Positions 25,558 to 33,866 of a DNA stretch of 64,000 nucleotides are shown one piece after another. Origin of the DNA: Streptomyces sp. SDr-06 (GTDB lineage: Bacteria > Actinomycetota > Actinomycetes > Streptomycetales > Streptomycetaceae); contig NZ_QOLA01000001.1 in assembly GCF_003324565.1 (NCBI RefSeq), positions 310,001 through 374,000 on the forward strand. Reading direction: 5' to 3'. The notes below the pieces were generated by a model. The model had not been told where the DNA came from. It saw only the letters and a program-made list of their open reading frames with translations, and did no database searches. The position numbers and the translations under genes were made by a program. The first letter of the stretch is position 1. Each line of letters opens with the position of its first letter.

Positions 25558-26148
25558 ATGCGCCGACTCCGCATACCCAGCGCAGCCCTCCTGGGCGGCG
25601 CCGCGCTCGTCCTGGCGGCCCCCGCCGCCGTCGCCGCCGGCAGCGCGGGACCCACCGCCACGGTGAGCCCGGCCACGGCGAGCCCCGGCCAGACCATCAC
25701 GCTGACGCTGCGGGGCTGCGACGACCCCAGCCAGGGAGGCCGGGCCGAAGGGGAGTTGGTGGGCAACGGAACCACCGGCAGAACACCCATGGAGGCCACC
25801 GACCTCAAGCCGGGTGCCGACGGTGCACTCGTCGGCACGGCCGCCGTCTCCCCCGGCCTCAAGTCCGGCAGCGTGGCGACGATCAGCTTCGCCTGCGGCT
25901 CCAACCCCAATGCCGTGGTCACCGCCCCGCTCACCATCGCCGCGGGCCCGACCTCGCGCCTCGTCACCCCCTCGGCGCGGACCGCTCCGGCAACATCCCA
26001 GGCGCCCCCGACGGGTGTCGACGCGGGGCTGGGCGGCAGCATCACGCACGGCAACGCGGCGGAAGTCGCCCTCGGCGCGCTCTCCGTCACCGCGGGAGTC
26101 GGCATCGCCCTGGCGCTCCGCCGCCGCAACGCCAAGTCCCGCCGCTGA
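25558..26148 (+). CDS. Exported protein with C-terminal membrane anchor
   Basis: A 196-residue protein with a signal peptide (RRLRIPSAALLGGAALVLAA, cut near AVAAG), an immunoglobulin-like beta domain (about 30-130; ATVSPATASPGQTITLTLRG, one disulphide pair CDD and FACGS), a Pro/Ala/Thr linker and a C-terminal hydrophobic helix (about 165-187) ending RRRNAKSRR. The tail looks like a sorting-type anchor but has no LPxTG-like motif. Function unknown; related proteins are frequent in Streptomyces. Confidence 0.75.
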   Translation: MRRLRIPSAALLGGAALVLAAPAAVAAGSAGPTATVSPATASPGQTITLTLRGCDDPSQGGRAEGELVGNGTTGRTPMEATDLKPGADGALVGTAAVSPGLKSGSVATISFACGSNPNAVVTAPLTIAAGPTSRLVTPSARTAPATSQAPPTGVDAGLGGSITHGNAAEVALGALSVTAGVGIALALRRRNAKSRR

Positions 26149-26266
26149 ACGGAGCGCTGTCCGGACGATGGCAAGGGAGGACGCCTCAACGGTCGTTGAA
26201 TGGGTACGTCAGCAGCACTTACCAGACCGCGGGACCACCGGGCTCGGCACCTCCGCACCCCCCGGA

Positions 26267-27481
26267 TCAATCCATGGACCCGTGCCCCGACGGGTCGTGC
26301 CCGTGCCCGCCGTGCTCCGAGCCCGAACCGCTCCCCTGCCCCATGTCCCCGTCGGGAGATCCCCCCATCATGCGGAGCATCCCTCTCCCGCCGGTACGGA
26401 GAAAGCGCACGACCAGAGCGGCCGCCACCAGCAGGAACACCATGTTCAGCCACGTCGTGTAGTTCCAGGAAACGCCCTCTGTCGGGATGGTCGCAGATCC
26501 CCGGCCAGGCACGAGTCCCAGGCCCCCGAACGCGAACTCCACGACATACCCGGCGACCACCATCGCCAGGTAGAACGTGCCGAGGAGGAAGGCCGCCATA
26601 CGGGCGCCGTAGTACTTCCGGTAGATGGTGAGGATCGGCAGGATCAACAGGTCCGCGAAGATGAACGCGACCACTCCGCCGAAGCTGATGCCGCCCTTCC
26701 AAAGGACCACCGCCAGCGGCACGTTGCCGATGGAGCAGACGAACGAGGCGATGGCGACGAGCGGTCCGATCAGCGGGCCCCAGAGCCTGGCCGCCAGCGG
26801 ATGCCCGTCGAAGAAGAACGTACGCCAGAAGGTGTCCGGCACCCAGGCGGCGATCGCGCCCGCGACGACCAGGCCGATGACGAGATCCCGCAGGATGGCC
26901 GCCCACTCCATGACGAAGACGTGCGCGGTGGAGGTGAACCCCTCGGCCGAGAACAGCCGCCCGGCGAACGAGCCCTCCTTCCGCACGGACATGTCCATCG
27001 CGGCATGTCCCTCCATCGATCCGGCAACCCCGCGCTCGGCCTGGTCGCGCGCCTGGTTGAGCAGTCCCTCGCGCAGCAGGAGCCGGAAGAGCACCGCGAG
27101 CACCGCGATCATGATCGGTCCGCCGACGAACTCGGCCGCCGTGAACTGCCAGCCCATCAACAGGGCCAGGATCACGCCCAGTTCGACGACCAGGTTGGTC
27201 GAGGCGATCTCGAATGCCATCGCCGCGGTGAAGTGCGCCCCCTTGCGGAAGAGCGAGCGGGCGAGCGCGACGGCGGCGTATGAGCACGAGGACGAGGCAG
27301 CACCGAGCCCGGCCGCCAGGGCGAGGGTGCGCGGCCGGTCGTCGCCGAGCAGGGCGACGATCGTGGACCTGCGCACCACCGCCTGCACGACAGCGGACAG
27401 GGCGAACCCGAGGACCAGGGCCCAGGTGATCTCCCAGGTCATGGAACCGGTGATACGCAGGGCATGCAGTACGGCGTCCAT
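26267..27481 (-). CDS. DUF318-type (ArsP-related) permease with His/Met-rich tail
   Basis: A 404-residue membrane protein with 8-10 hydrophobic segments. Two repeats carry the family cysteines: SSSCSYAAVALARSLFRKGA and SFVCSIGNVPLAVVLWKGG. PF03773 permeases include ArsP organoarsenical exporters. The C-terminal 25 residues hold five His and one Met-Gly (HGGHGHDPSGHGSMD), a likely metal-binding tail; another Met-rich patch lies near 175 (MEGHAAMDMS). ATG 27481 has GGAAGG upstream. It is the last gene of a set with DUF305 and DUF6153 genes, so a copper or related metal role is likely. Confidence 0.8.
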   Translation of the reverse strand: MDAVLHALRITGSMTWEITWALVLGFALSAVVQAVVRRSTIVALLGDDRPRTLALAAGLGAASSSCSYAAVALARSLFRKGAHFTAAMAFEIASTNLVVELGVILALLMGWQFTAAEFVGGPIMIAVLAVLFRLLLREGLLNQARDQAERGVAGSMEGHAAMDMSVRKEGSFAGRLFSAEGFTSTAHVFVMEWAAILRDLVIGLVVAGAIAAWVPDTFWRTFFFDGHPLAARLWGPLIGPLVAIASFVCSIGNVPLAVVLWKGGISFGGVVAFIFADLLILPILTIYRKYYGARMAAFLLGTFYLAMVVAGYVVEFAFGGLGLVPGRGSATIPTEGVSWNYTTWLNMVFLLVAAALVVRFLRTGGRGMLRMMGGSPDGDMGQGSGSGSEHGGHGHDPSGHGSMD

Positions 27482-27537
27482 GGGCGGGCCTTCCATCGGT
27501 TGCTTGCCGACTGTCAACGGTCAGGCTGTGACCGACA

Positions 27538-27563
27538 GCCGGTAGCCGTAATCGGCTACCGGC
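27538..27563 (-). terminator. 11-bp hairpin between DUF305 gene and permease
   Basis: GCCGGTAGCCG (27538-27548) and CGGCTACCGGC (27553-27563) pair perfectly over TAAT. It lies 57 bases upstream of the permease start within the same-direction set, so it may end the DUF305 transcript, weaken read-through or act as a conditional attenuator. Confidence 0.65.
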
Positions 27564-27573
27564 CATCGGTCGC

Positions 27574-27615
27574 CTGTTACCTGTTACTTGTCACCTGTTG
27601 CCTGTCATCTGCCGT
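27574..27615. repeat. Six tandem heptamers
   Basis: Six contiguous 7-base units: CTGTTAC, CTGTTAC, TTGTCAC, CTGTTGC, CTGTCAT, CTGCCGT, with a seventh CTGTCAC in phase at 27623-27629 across the DUF305 stop codon. The first two are identical and the rest drift. Seven-base phasing does not match known Pho boxes (11 bases) or SARP sites. It could bind a regulator or be simple-repeat slippage. Confidence 0.7.
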
Positions 27616-27625
27616 CCGAAATCTG

Positions 27626-28282
27626 TCACTTGAGCCGGTCCAGGATCTTGTTCATCTGCTCGATCTCTGCGTTCTGCGCCGCGATGACGTTGCCCGCGAG
27701 CCTCTTCGCCTCGGGGCTGCTGCCGTTCTTCTGCTCGTCCTTGGCCATGGTGACGGCCCCCTGGTGGTGGCCGATCATCAGCCGGGTGAACTTCCGGTCG
27801 AAGTCCTTGCCCTTGGCCGACTTGAGGTCACTCATGTCCTGATCGGACATCATCCCGGCCATACCGGAGGAGCCGTGGTTCATCCCGGGCATGTCGCCCA
27901 TCGAGGAGGAGGCCGAGGGGAGCGGCTTGCCCCACGACTTCAGCCAGCCCTTCATCGTGTTGATCTCGGGGTCCTGAGCCTTCTCGATGGCGGTGGCCAG
28001 GGTCTTGACCTCGCGGTCCGCGGCCCGGCCGTCGGCGAGCCCGGCCATCTCCAGGGCCTGCTGGTGGTGCGGGATCATCTGCTGCGCGAACGTCACGTCC
28101 GCGTCGTTGAAGGTGCCACCGGGGGACTGGGCGCCGCCCGGCCCGTGGTTCGTTTTGGGCGTGGCCGGGTCCTCGGACGGGGATCCGGAGGAACCGCAGG
28201 CCGCCAGAGCCAGAGTGAGGGCGAGGACGGTGCCGACGGCCGCCGGCATGCGGCGGCGGGCAGCGGTGAGCGAAACGGACAT
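27626..28282 (-). CDS. DUF305 lipoprotein, Met/His-rich, probable copper binding
   Basis: A 218-residue lipoprotein: lipobox LAAC at about 26-29 after a short signal. Two ferritin-like helical repeats follow, each with the DUF305 signature: FAQQMIPHHQQALEMA and FTRLMIGHHQGAVTMA. Between them lies a Met-rich loop (MGDMPGMNHGSSGMAGMMSD). HH pairs and Met clusters suit Cu(I) binding outside the membrane. ATG 28282 has GGAAAGAA upstream. Probably co-transcribed with the DUF6153 gene upstream. Confidence 0.88.
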   Translation of the reverse strand: MSVSLTAARRRMPAAVGTVLALTLALAACGSSGSPSEDPATPKTNHGPGGAQSPGGTFNDADVTFAQQMIPHHQQALEMAGLADGRAADREVKTLATAIEKAQDPEINTMKGWLKSWGKPLPSASSSMGDMPGMNHGSSGMAGMMSDQDMSDLKSAKGKDFDRKFTRLMIGHHQGAVTMAKDEQKNGSSPEAKRLAGNVIAAQNAEIEQMNKILDRLK

Positions 28283-28383
28283 CAAAGGGTTCTTTCCAGG
28301 TGGACGCACCCCTGCCGGGGCACGCGAACGGGCAGGTCGCTCGGCCGGGTTGGGCCCAGGAGGGCCGAACCGGGCAGCACCTG

Positions 28384-28833
28384 TCACGTCCGCGCGACGC
28401 ACACCTGAAGGAGCAGACTTCTGCCCGTGAGCGGCGGCCCACGCCGTGCCGCCCGGAGCAGGGCCGCGCGGCGCCCGCCGAGACCCCATACGACGAGGAC
28501 GACCAGGCCGAGCGCGGCGAGCAGCCCGGTCGCGCCCAGCGGCAACCGTTCCCGAGCGGGGGTGGACACGCAGAGCTCGCCGCTCATTCCCGAGGCGACG
28601 GGCGCGGCTCGCACGTCGCTACGCGCTGCTCGCTCCATGACGTGGCCCGCGCTCATGGGCGCGGCCGCGGGCATCGCCCCGGGCGCGCTCATGGCGGCTG
28701 TCATGGACGTCTCGCCGTGGCAGCCCGCGGCGGCGCTCGCCGGAGCCCCGTGCATGGAGAACAGGCCGAACAGGACGGCGCACAGCACCAGCAGCCGGGA
28801 CATTCCCGGCCTGCGCGTGCGCCCGCGGTCCAC
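28384..28833 (-). CDS. DUF6153-like membrane protein
   Basis: A 149-residue protein with an N-terminal hydrophobic segment ending in the family motif (RLLVLCAVLFGLFSMHG), a Met/His-rich external stretch (MSAPGAMPAAAPMSAGHVME), and a second membrane helix (about 103-122) followed by a basic tail. SMHG plus CHGE resemble metal ligands. GTG 28833 is preferred by family length; ATG 28803 is possible. It is first in the DUF6153-DUF305-permease direction and divergent from the RpiR gene. Confidence 0.65.
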   Translation of the reverse strand: MDRGRTRRPGMSRLLVLCAVLFGLFSMHGAPASAAAGCHGETSMTAAMSAPGAMPAAAPMSAGHVMERAARSDVRAAPVASGMSGELCVSTPARERLPLGATGLLAALGLVVLVVWGLGGRRAALLRAARRGPPLTGRSLLLQVCVART

Positions 28834-29061
28834 AGCTGCTCCGCCACCTCTCGCTCGTACTACTCCTGCGTCCGGCCCCGACCATACCCCCACCGGGTGT
28901 CCGCCGGGGCGCCCCCACCCCGGGCAGTGCTGATCGCGGGCGCCCGCTCCCGCCACCAGGGCGCTCATTGAAGTGACCAGGTCAGTGGTGGAATTTGGGC
29001 TGGTCCGCCACAAGGGTGAGCTATGTTTTGAGCACACGTGGCATGAGAAGGAGGCCCGCCG

Positions 29062-29979
29062 GTGTCATCGGGGCAGCAGGTACGCGCCCAGTCGGCCGCG
29101 ATCACGCCGAGCGGGGAGCCCTCGGACCACGAGCGCGCGCCGGGCGACCGGGTGCGCGCGCTGTTCGACGGTCACCGCCTCTCCCCCGGGCAGCGGCGCA
29201 TCGCCCAGTACCTCATCGATCACCTCACCGACGCCGCCTTCCTCTCGATCACCGAACTCGCAGAGCGGGTGGGCGTGAGCCAGCCGTCGGTGACCCGCTT
29301 CGCCGCCTCACTCGGTTACAGCGGCTACCCCGCCCTGCGGGAGGTCCTCCAGCCGATCGCCCTGAGCGCGGTCGCGGGCACCCCCGAGGGACGCGAGGAG
29401 AGCCGCCACAACGAGCTGCAGGCGGCGGTCGACGCCGAGATCGAGAATCTGGAGAACGTGCGCCGCCTGGTCGCCAACACCACCCAGGTCCTCGAAATCG
29501 GCCGGGAGCTGGCGTTCTCGGTGCCGCTGACGGTCCTGGGACTGCGGATCTCGGTGTCCCTCGCGGAGTACTTCGCGTACGCGGCCCGGCGCATCCATCC
29601 CGATGTGCGGCTCGTGACGCGGGGCGGCAGCGTCGCCTACGACGCGCTGCTGCAGTCCCGCTCGGCGGGCGGGACCTGGGTGCTGGCCTTCGCCATGCCC
29701 CGGCACGCCAAGGAGACCCTGGCCGCGCTGCGGGCGGCCCGCAGCGCCGGGCTGCGCATCGCGCTGGTCACGGACACCACGCTCGGCCCGCTCGTGGACG
29801 AGGCCGACGTGGCGCTGACCGCGGGCACCGGCTCGCGGCTGGTCTTCGACTCGTACGCGGCGCCCGGAGTGCTGGCCGCGGCGCTGCTCCAGGCGATGGC
29901 CGACGCCGATCCCGAGCGGACGCAGGCGCGGCTGGAGGAGTACGAGCAGGCCGCCGACAAGCACGGCTTCTTCCTCTAG
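29062..29979 (+). CDS. MurR/RpiR-family regulator with SIS domain
   Basis: A 305-residue regulator. The N-terminal HTH_6 domain has LSPGQRRIAQYLIDH and ITELAERVGVSQPSVTRF. The SIS sugar-phosphate isomerase-like domain begins near 140 (LTVLGLRISVSLAEYFAYAA, GTWVLAFAMPRHAKETLAAL). RpiR proteins sense phosphorylated sugars or other metabolites. GTG 29062 is used. No catabolic genes are adjacent; the AT-rich region after it carries a likely RpiR-type dyad. Confidence 0.88.
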   Translation: MSSGQQVRAQSAAITPSGEPSDHERAPGDRVRALFDGHRLSPGQRRIAQYLIDHLTDAAFLSITELAERVGVSQPSVTRFAASLGYSGYPALREVLQPIALSAVAGTPEGREESRHNELQAAVDAEIENLENVRRLVANTTQVLEIGRELAFSVPLTVLGLRISVSLAEYFAYAARRIHPDVRLVTRGGSVAYDALLQSRSAGGTWVLAFAMPRHAKETLAALRAARSAGLRIALVTDTTLGPLVDEADVALTAGTGSRLVFDSYAAPGVLAAALLQAMADADPERTQARLEEYEQAADKHGFFL

Positions 29980-30011
29980 GCACCGCCGGACGGGATTTTC
30001 CGTTTCTTCCC

Positions 30012-30034
30012 CCCGGGGCCTGATTCGCCCCGGG
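30012..30034 (+). terminator. Hairpin terminator after rpiR-like gene
   Basis: CCCGGGGC (30012-30019) and GCCCCGGG (30027-30034) form an 8-bp GC stem with a 7-base loop, 33 bases after the stop. Confidence 0.65.
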
Positions 30035-30060
30035 CGCTGCGCAAGATCTTCACACGTGAA

Positions 30061-30120
30061 GTACGCATGAATTTTTTCATACCCTTGTTTACTCAACGGT
30101 ATATATGTTTACTGAGCCGT
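30061..30120. promoter_or_regulatory. AT-rich regulatory region with dyad and direct repeats
   Basis: In very GC-rich surroundings this stretch is markedly AT-rich. ATGAA-TTTT-TTCAT (30067-30080) is a perfect dyad of the TGAA-N-TTCA kind bound by some RpiR proteins. TGTTTACT occurs at 30086-30093 and 30106-30113, 20 bases apart (two helical turns), with GTATATATG between. The rest, to 30333, holds a GGCGGCC/GGCCGCC hairpin (about 30254-30291) and no gene. Confidence 0.5.
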
Positions 30121-30333
30121 GGCGGCCACCGATCTCCCCCATGCCAAGGAGAGCGACCCCCAGTCCCTCTGAGAACGAACACCCGGCGTGATGCTCCCCC
30201 TCCTCTCATCACGTTGGTGTCCGATCCAGGCTGTCGGACCCGGTGGAACGCCCGTGGCGGCCTCGGTTAACCCCTGAGCCGGGGCCGCCCCCACCTCTCG
30301 ATCAGAGTTCGACAACCATCGGAAGCGACGAGA

Positions 30334-30738
30334 ATGCCCTCTACGGCCCCGACCATCACCCTCAGCCCGGACTGGCCCTGCCAGGTCAAATCTCCGGGAA
30401 GCCGTGACTGGGAGCGCACCGCCACCCGTTGGCTGCGCGACCTGCTGCCGGCCCGCTACGCCGGCTACTCACCTTTGATCCGCCACCACGTCCTGCTCGC
30501 GCGGCACGCCCAGATCCAGGTGCAGCACGAGATCCGCGCGGTGCGCGTCGCCCTCCAGACCAGCCGCGCCGAACTGCCCACCCTGGGCGTGGCCCCGGCC
30601 GTCATCGAGAACACCATCAGGATGTACGCGATGGAACTCGAACAGCTGGGCCGCCTCGCCCGCGGGGTGCGGCTCGTCATGGAGGCGCTCATGGACGACG
30701 GCCTCCCGCCGCGCAGGACCCACGTCCCGCGAAGGTGA
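30334..30738 (+). CDS. Conserved hypothetical helical protein
   Basis: A 134-residue soluble protein, mainly helical, with no signal or membrane segment. WERTATRWLRDLLPARYAGY and HHVLLARHAQIQVQHEIRAV are the best-defined parts, and the pattern is familiar from Streptomyces hypotheticals. Start ATG 30334. No function can be given. It converges with the saccharopine-dehydrogenase-like gene, 9 bases apart. Confidence 0.65.
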   Translation: MPSTAPTITLSPDWPCQVKSPGSRDWERTATRWLRDLLPARYAGYSPLIRHHVLLARHAQIQVQHEIRAVRVALQTSRAELPTLGVAPAVIENTIRMYAMELEQLGRLARGVRLVMEALMDDGLPPRRTHVPRR

Positions 30739-30747
30739 CCCCGGGGT

Positions 30748-31818
30748 CTACGCGGCGGGCAGGTCGAGCCGGGAGAGGTGGCCGGGGGTGAGCGCGCGCA
30801 GGAAGTCCGCGGCGTCGAAGGCCTCCCCGACCGCGACCACGCCCGTCGCACGGGCCCGGCCGTCGAGGACGCGCGCGAGGGCCTCGACGACGAGCGGCGC
30901 CGTGACCGCGTAGATGTCCCGCCCGCCCGCGACCGCGCGCCGCGTCTCGTCGCCCTTGCGTACGGCCGCCTCGACGAGGAAGGTCTGCGCCGAACGCCCG
31001 CTGCTGTCGGCGGGGACGGGCTCGGGCGTGGTCGCGTCCCGCACGTCACGCAGCGGGGCGAGGTTCATGACCGCCCGCACCTCCGGCGTCCGCACATGGC
31101 GCGGGATGGTCACCTGGTCCGCCGTGGCGAACGGCGCGGCGTCCTGCGTCCCGAACGGCTCGGGAAACTCCCACGGGAACTCCGGGGGGGTGTAGTCGAA
31201 CGGCACCAACTTCCCTTCGGTGTAAGCGAGTTGCTGCCCGGCGTTGCTCTTGCCGGTGAGTCGGCTGCCGAGGGTGGGCAGCCAGCTGTCGAGGGCGTAC
31301 GCGAGGACCACCTCGTCCACCTCCGCCCAGTCCCCCAGGGCCGCGGTGGCCAGCAGATCGCCGAGAGCCCCGTAGAAGGCGACCGAGGGCGCGAGGACGA
31401 TGCCCGCCGCACGGGCACGATGGTCGTACGTGTCGAACAGCGCGGCGGTGACGGCCTGTTCGGCGGCGACGTCCAGATACGGCAGCCGCGCGCGCAGCGC
31501 CGCCTGGGCGACGGGGAGCGCGGTCGCGAGGAAGGGCCCCGCACAGTTGACGACCGCCGAGGTGCCGTCGAGGGCGCGGTCGAGGGAGGCCGCGTCCCCG
31601 GTCGACGCGACCCGCAGCGGAGCCTCGGGGGCGAGCGCGCCGAGGCCTTCGAGCTTGGCCCGGTCGCGGCCGACGAGCACGACGCTCGCTCCCCGGTTCA
31701 CCAGCTCCCTCACAACGAAGCGACCCGTGTGCCCGGCTGCGCCCATGACGGCGACGGGCCGCCGGTCGGGCCAGGCTCCGGTGCGCGGGGCGGGCAGGGC
31801 GGAGGATGCGGAACTCAT
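30748..31818 (-). CDS. Saccharopine-dehydrogenase-like NAD(P)-binding protein (trans-acting enoyl reductase family)
   Basis: A 356-residue protein with an N-terminal Rossmann fold (VAVMGAAGHTGRFVVRELVN; VNCAGPF at the end of the cofactor domain) and a C-terminal domain with PYLDVAAEQAV. This pattern belongs to the saccharopine dehydrogenase/enoyl reductase group, whose members reduce polyketide or lipid intermediates, but no PKS lies nearby. ATG 31818 follows GGGAG. Divergent from a GATase-AraC regulator 107 bases away, its likely controller. Confidence 0.8.
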   Translation of the reverse strand: MSSASSALPAPRTGAWPDRRPVAVMGAAGHTGRFVVRELVNRGASVVLVGRDRAKLEGLGALAPEAPLRVASTGDAASLDRALDGTSAVVNCAGPFLATALPVAQAALRARLPYLDVAAEQAVTAALFDTYDHRARAAGIVLAPSVAFYGALGDLLATAALGDWAEVDEVVLAYALDSWLPTLGSRLTGKSNAGQQLAYTEGKLVPFDYTPPEFPWEFPEPFGTQDAAPFATADQVTIPRHVRTPEVRAVMNLAPLRDVRDATTPEPVPADSSGRSAQTFLVEAAVRKGDETRRAVAGGRDIYAVTAPLVVEALARVLDGRARATGVVAVGEAFDAADFLRALTPGHLSRLDLPAA

Positions 31819-31925
31819 GACGGGCTCCCGATTTCTGCTGGTGGGGTGGGTGTGCACGCCATGATGTGGGGCCCGCACACCCGTCCACCAGCGTCCGGAA
31901 TGACGAGGGGCGTACAGTTTCGGAC

Positions 31926-32906
31926 ATGACCGCTGAGGACCCGATCACGCCGAAGACCGCGGGCGGCCGGACGGTGGCGCTCGCCGTCGCCGACGGCAGC
32001 ATGCTCTTCGAGGCCGCGGCGGCCTGTGAGGTGTTCGGCACCGACCACAGCGAACTCGTCGATCCCTGGTACTCGTTCCGCGTGTGCGGCTCCCGGCGGG
32101 CTCGGGTCGGGGACTGGCTGCGGGCCGACACCACCCACGGCCTGGACGCCCTCGCCACCGCGCACACGGTCATCGTCCCGGCCCAGGACGACATCGAGGG
32201 TGACCCGCCGGGCGAGCTCGTCGACGCCGTACGCGCCGCGCACGCCGCCGGCGCCCGCATCGTCTCCCTGTGCACCGGGGCGTTCGTCCTGGCCGCGGCG
32301 GGGCTGCTCGACGGCCGCCGCGCCACCACGCACTGGGCCCACGCGGACCTGCTCGCCGCGCGCTATCCGAAGGTGACGGTGGACGCCGGGGTGCTCTTCA
32401 CGGACGAGGGCGGCGTGCTCACCTCGGCGGGCAAGGCCGCCGGGATGGATCTGTGCCTGCACATCGTCCGCAGCGACCACGGCGCGACGGTGGCCAACGC
32501 GCTCGCCCGCCACCTCGTGGTGCCACCGCACCGCGACGGCGGTCAGGCCCAGTTCATTCCGGCGCCGGTGACCCACGGCCGCGACCATCCGCTCGCCGAG
32601 CTGCTCCCCTGGGCGCTCGACCGCATCGACCAGCCCCTCACGGTGGAGGACCTGGCCCGGCAGGCCGCCATGAGCACCCGCAATCTGGTCCGGCACTTCC
32701 ACGCCGTCACCGGGACCTCGCCGCTGCGCTGGCTGCTGAGCCAGCGCGTGCGCCTGGCCCAGGAACTGCTGGAGTCGGGCGACGACAGCGTGGAGCGCAT
32801 CGCCGCACGGACCGGCATGGGCACGTCCGCCACCCTGCGCCGTCACTTCGCCCGCGTCACGGGCCTGCCGCCCGAGGCCTACCGGCGCACCTTCGGCGTG
32901 CGTTGA
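31926..32906 (+). CDS. GATase1-AraC family transcriptional regulator
   Basis: A 326-residue regulator. The N-terminal DJ-1/PfpI-like domain carries the nucleophile-elbow string SLCTGAFVLA. The C-terminal AraC domain shows two helix-turn-helix units: LTVEDLARQAAMSTRNLVRH and VERIAARTGMGTSATLRRHF. A -10-like TACAGT (31913-31918) ends 7 bases before ATG 31926, so the transcript may be leaderless. Probable target is the divergent reductase-like gene. Confidence 0.9.
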   Translation: MTAEDPITPKTAGGRTVALAVADGSMLFEAAAACEVFGTDHSELVDPWYSFRVCGSRRARVGDWLRADTTHGLDALATAHTVIVPAQDDIEGDPPGELVDAVRAAHAAGARIVSLCTGAFVLAAAGLLDGRRATTHWAHADLLAARYPKVTVDAGVLFTDEGGVLTSAGKAAGMDLCLHIVRSDHGATVANALARHLVVPPHRDGGQAQFIPAPVTHGRDHPLAELLPWALDRIDQPLTVEDLARQAAMSTRNLVRHFHAVTGTSPLRWLLSQRVRLAQELLESGDDSVERIAARTGMGTSATLRRHFARVTGLPPEAYRRTFGVR

Positions 32907-32944
32907 CGTCCCTCGGGCCGAGCGCCCATTCGGCCCGAGGGACG
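32907..32944. terminator. Bidirectional terminator, 15-bp perfect stem
   Basis: CGTCCCTCGGGCCGA (32907-32921) pairs exactly with its complement (32930-32944). It starts directly after the AraC stop and ends 6 bases from the convergent secreted-protein stop. Confidence 0.85.
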
Positions 32945-32950
32945 CCAGGT

Positions 32951-33247
32951 TCAGAGGACGAACACGCTGCGGCTGCCCTGCGGGTGGTAGGTCTCACCGG
33001 GATAGATCAGCCAGTCGACCTGCCCCGTGCAGTCGGGCCCGGACCGGACCTCGGCGATCGCATCCGTCTGGTTGGTGACCACGGACGGCACGAAGTCCCC
33101 CAGGGGGAAGCAGCCGCTCGGATTGGGGTGGGCCGCCCCGTCGATGATCAGCACCCCCTGCGCCGCATACGCGGCATTCGGCGCCCCCAGCACCAGCGCC
33201 GCGGCCGCCACGCACCCGCCGAGCACCCTGATCATGCGCCGCACCAT
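32951..33247 (-). CDS. Small secreted protein of unknown function
   Basis: A 98-residue protein with a signal peptide (MIRVLGGCVAAAALVLGA, cut near AYA-AQG). The mature about 70 residues have two cysteines (SGCFPLG, GPDCTGQ) that probably form a disulphide, and end YPGETYHPQGSRSVFVL. The pattern recalls small beta-rich inhibitor-like proteins but I cannot assign a family. ATG 33247 follows GAAGGGG. Confidence 0.7.
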   Translation of the reverse strand: MVRRMIRVLGGCVAAAALVLGAPNAAYAAQGVLIIDGAAHPNPSGCFPLGDFVPSVVTNQTDAIAEVRSGPDCTGQVDWLIYPGETYHPQGSRSVFVL

Positions 33248-33476
33248 GCTCGTACCCCTTCTGTCGCCGCAGGCCACACTCCGCGTGGTCTGCCTTCGCG
33301 ACTCACCGTATGCGATCAACTACGTGCCGTCACAGGCGTGCGGGGGTGAAACCGCCCGCCCCCAACGCGCCCCACGCCGACCCTCCGCGCCGCACCCACC
33401 CGACATGCGATCTCCAGATGTGCGTGCAAGCGTGGAAGTGCTCAACCTCCGATCTGCCCACCAGGGGGCGACCACC

Positions 33477-33641
33477 ATGAGCAAGAAGCAGACCCGCCAG
33501 AACCGGGGAGCACGCACGGGCGGCCATGACCGCAGCACGACGTCCGAGGTCAAGGAGCAGACGACCGCCGCCACGTCACAGGCCGCGCACCCGACCCCCG
33601 AGGTCTCCCACAAGCAGCCGCGGAAGTTCGGGCACAACTAG
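33477..33641 (+). CDS. Small hydrophilic basic protein
   Basis: A 54-residue protein from ATG 33477 with AGGGGG 9-14 bases upstream. It is rich in Lys, Arg, Thr, Gln and His, has no hydrophobic core and is likely disordered. The coding frame has clean third-position GC and a strong terminator follows at 33707, supporting a real single gene. No function known. Confidence 0.6.
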   Translation: MSKKQTRQNRGARTGGHDRSTTSEVKEQTTAATSQAAHPTPEVSHKQPRKFGHN

Positions 33642-33706
33642 GGTCCAGAACCGTCCTGTTGACCAACTCATCTGCGGAGCTGGACCGTTGACCCCTCGCC
33701 CGCACA

Positions 33707-33730
33707 CGGGGCCCTCCCTTGAGGGCCCCG
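33707..33730 (+). terminator. Hairpin terminator after small basic protein
   Basis: CGGGGCCCTC (33707-33716) and GAGGGCCCCG (33721-33730) form a perfect 10-bp stem over CCTT, 66 bases after the 33641 stop. Confidence 0.8.
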
Positions 33731-33866
33731 CGCAACTTCCGCCTTCGTACATGGCCGACGGTTGAGGCGCGGGCCCCGAGGTCGCCAGGAGCTCGGGCCC
33801 CCGGGCTCTGACGATCAAAGGGTGCGAAGGCTCGGTGGCTGGGGCTGCCCGGTGGGGCTCGCGAGT

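Noticed and set aside
27574-27629. Heptamer repeats considered as a CRISPR or Pho-box array
   Set aside because: Units are contiguous without spacers, far shorter than CRISPR repeats, and the 7-base period differs from the 11-base Pho box.
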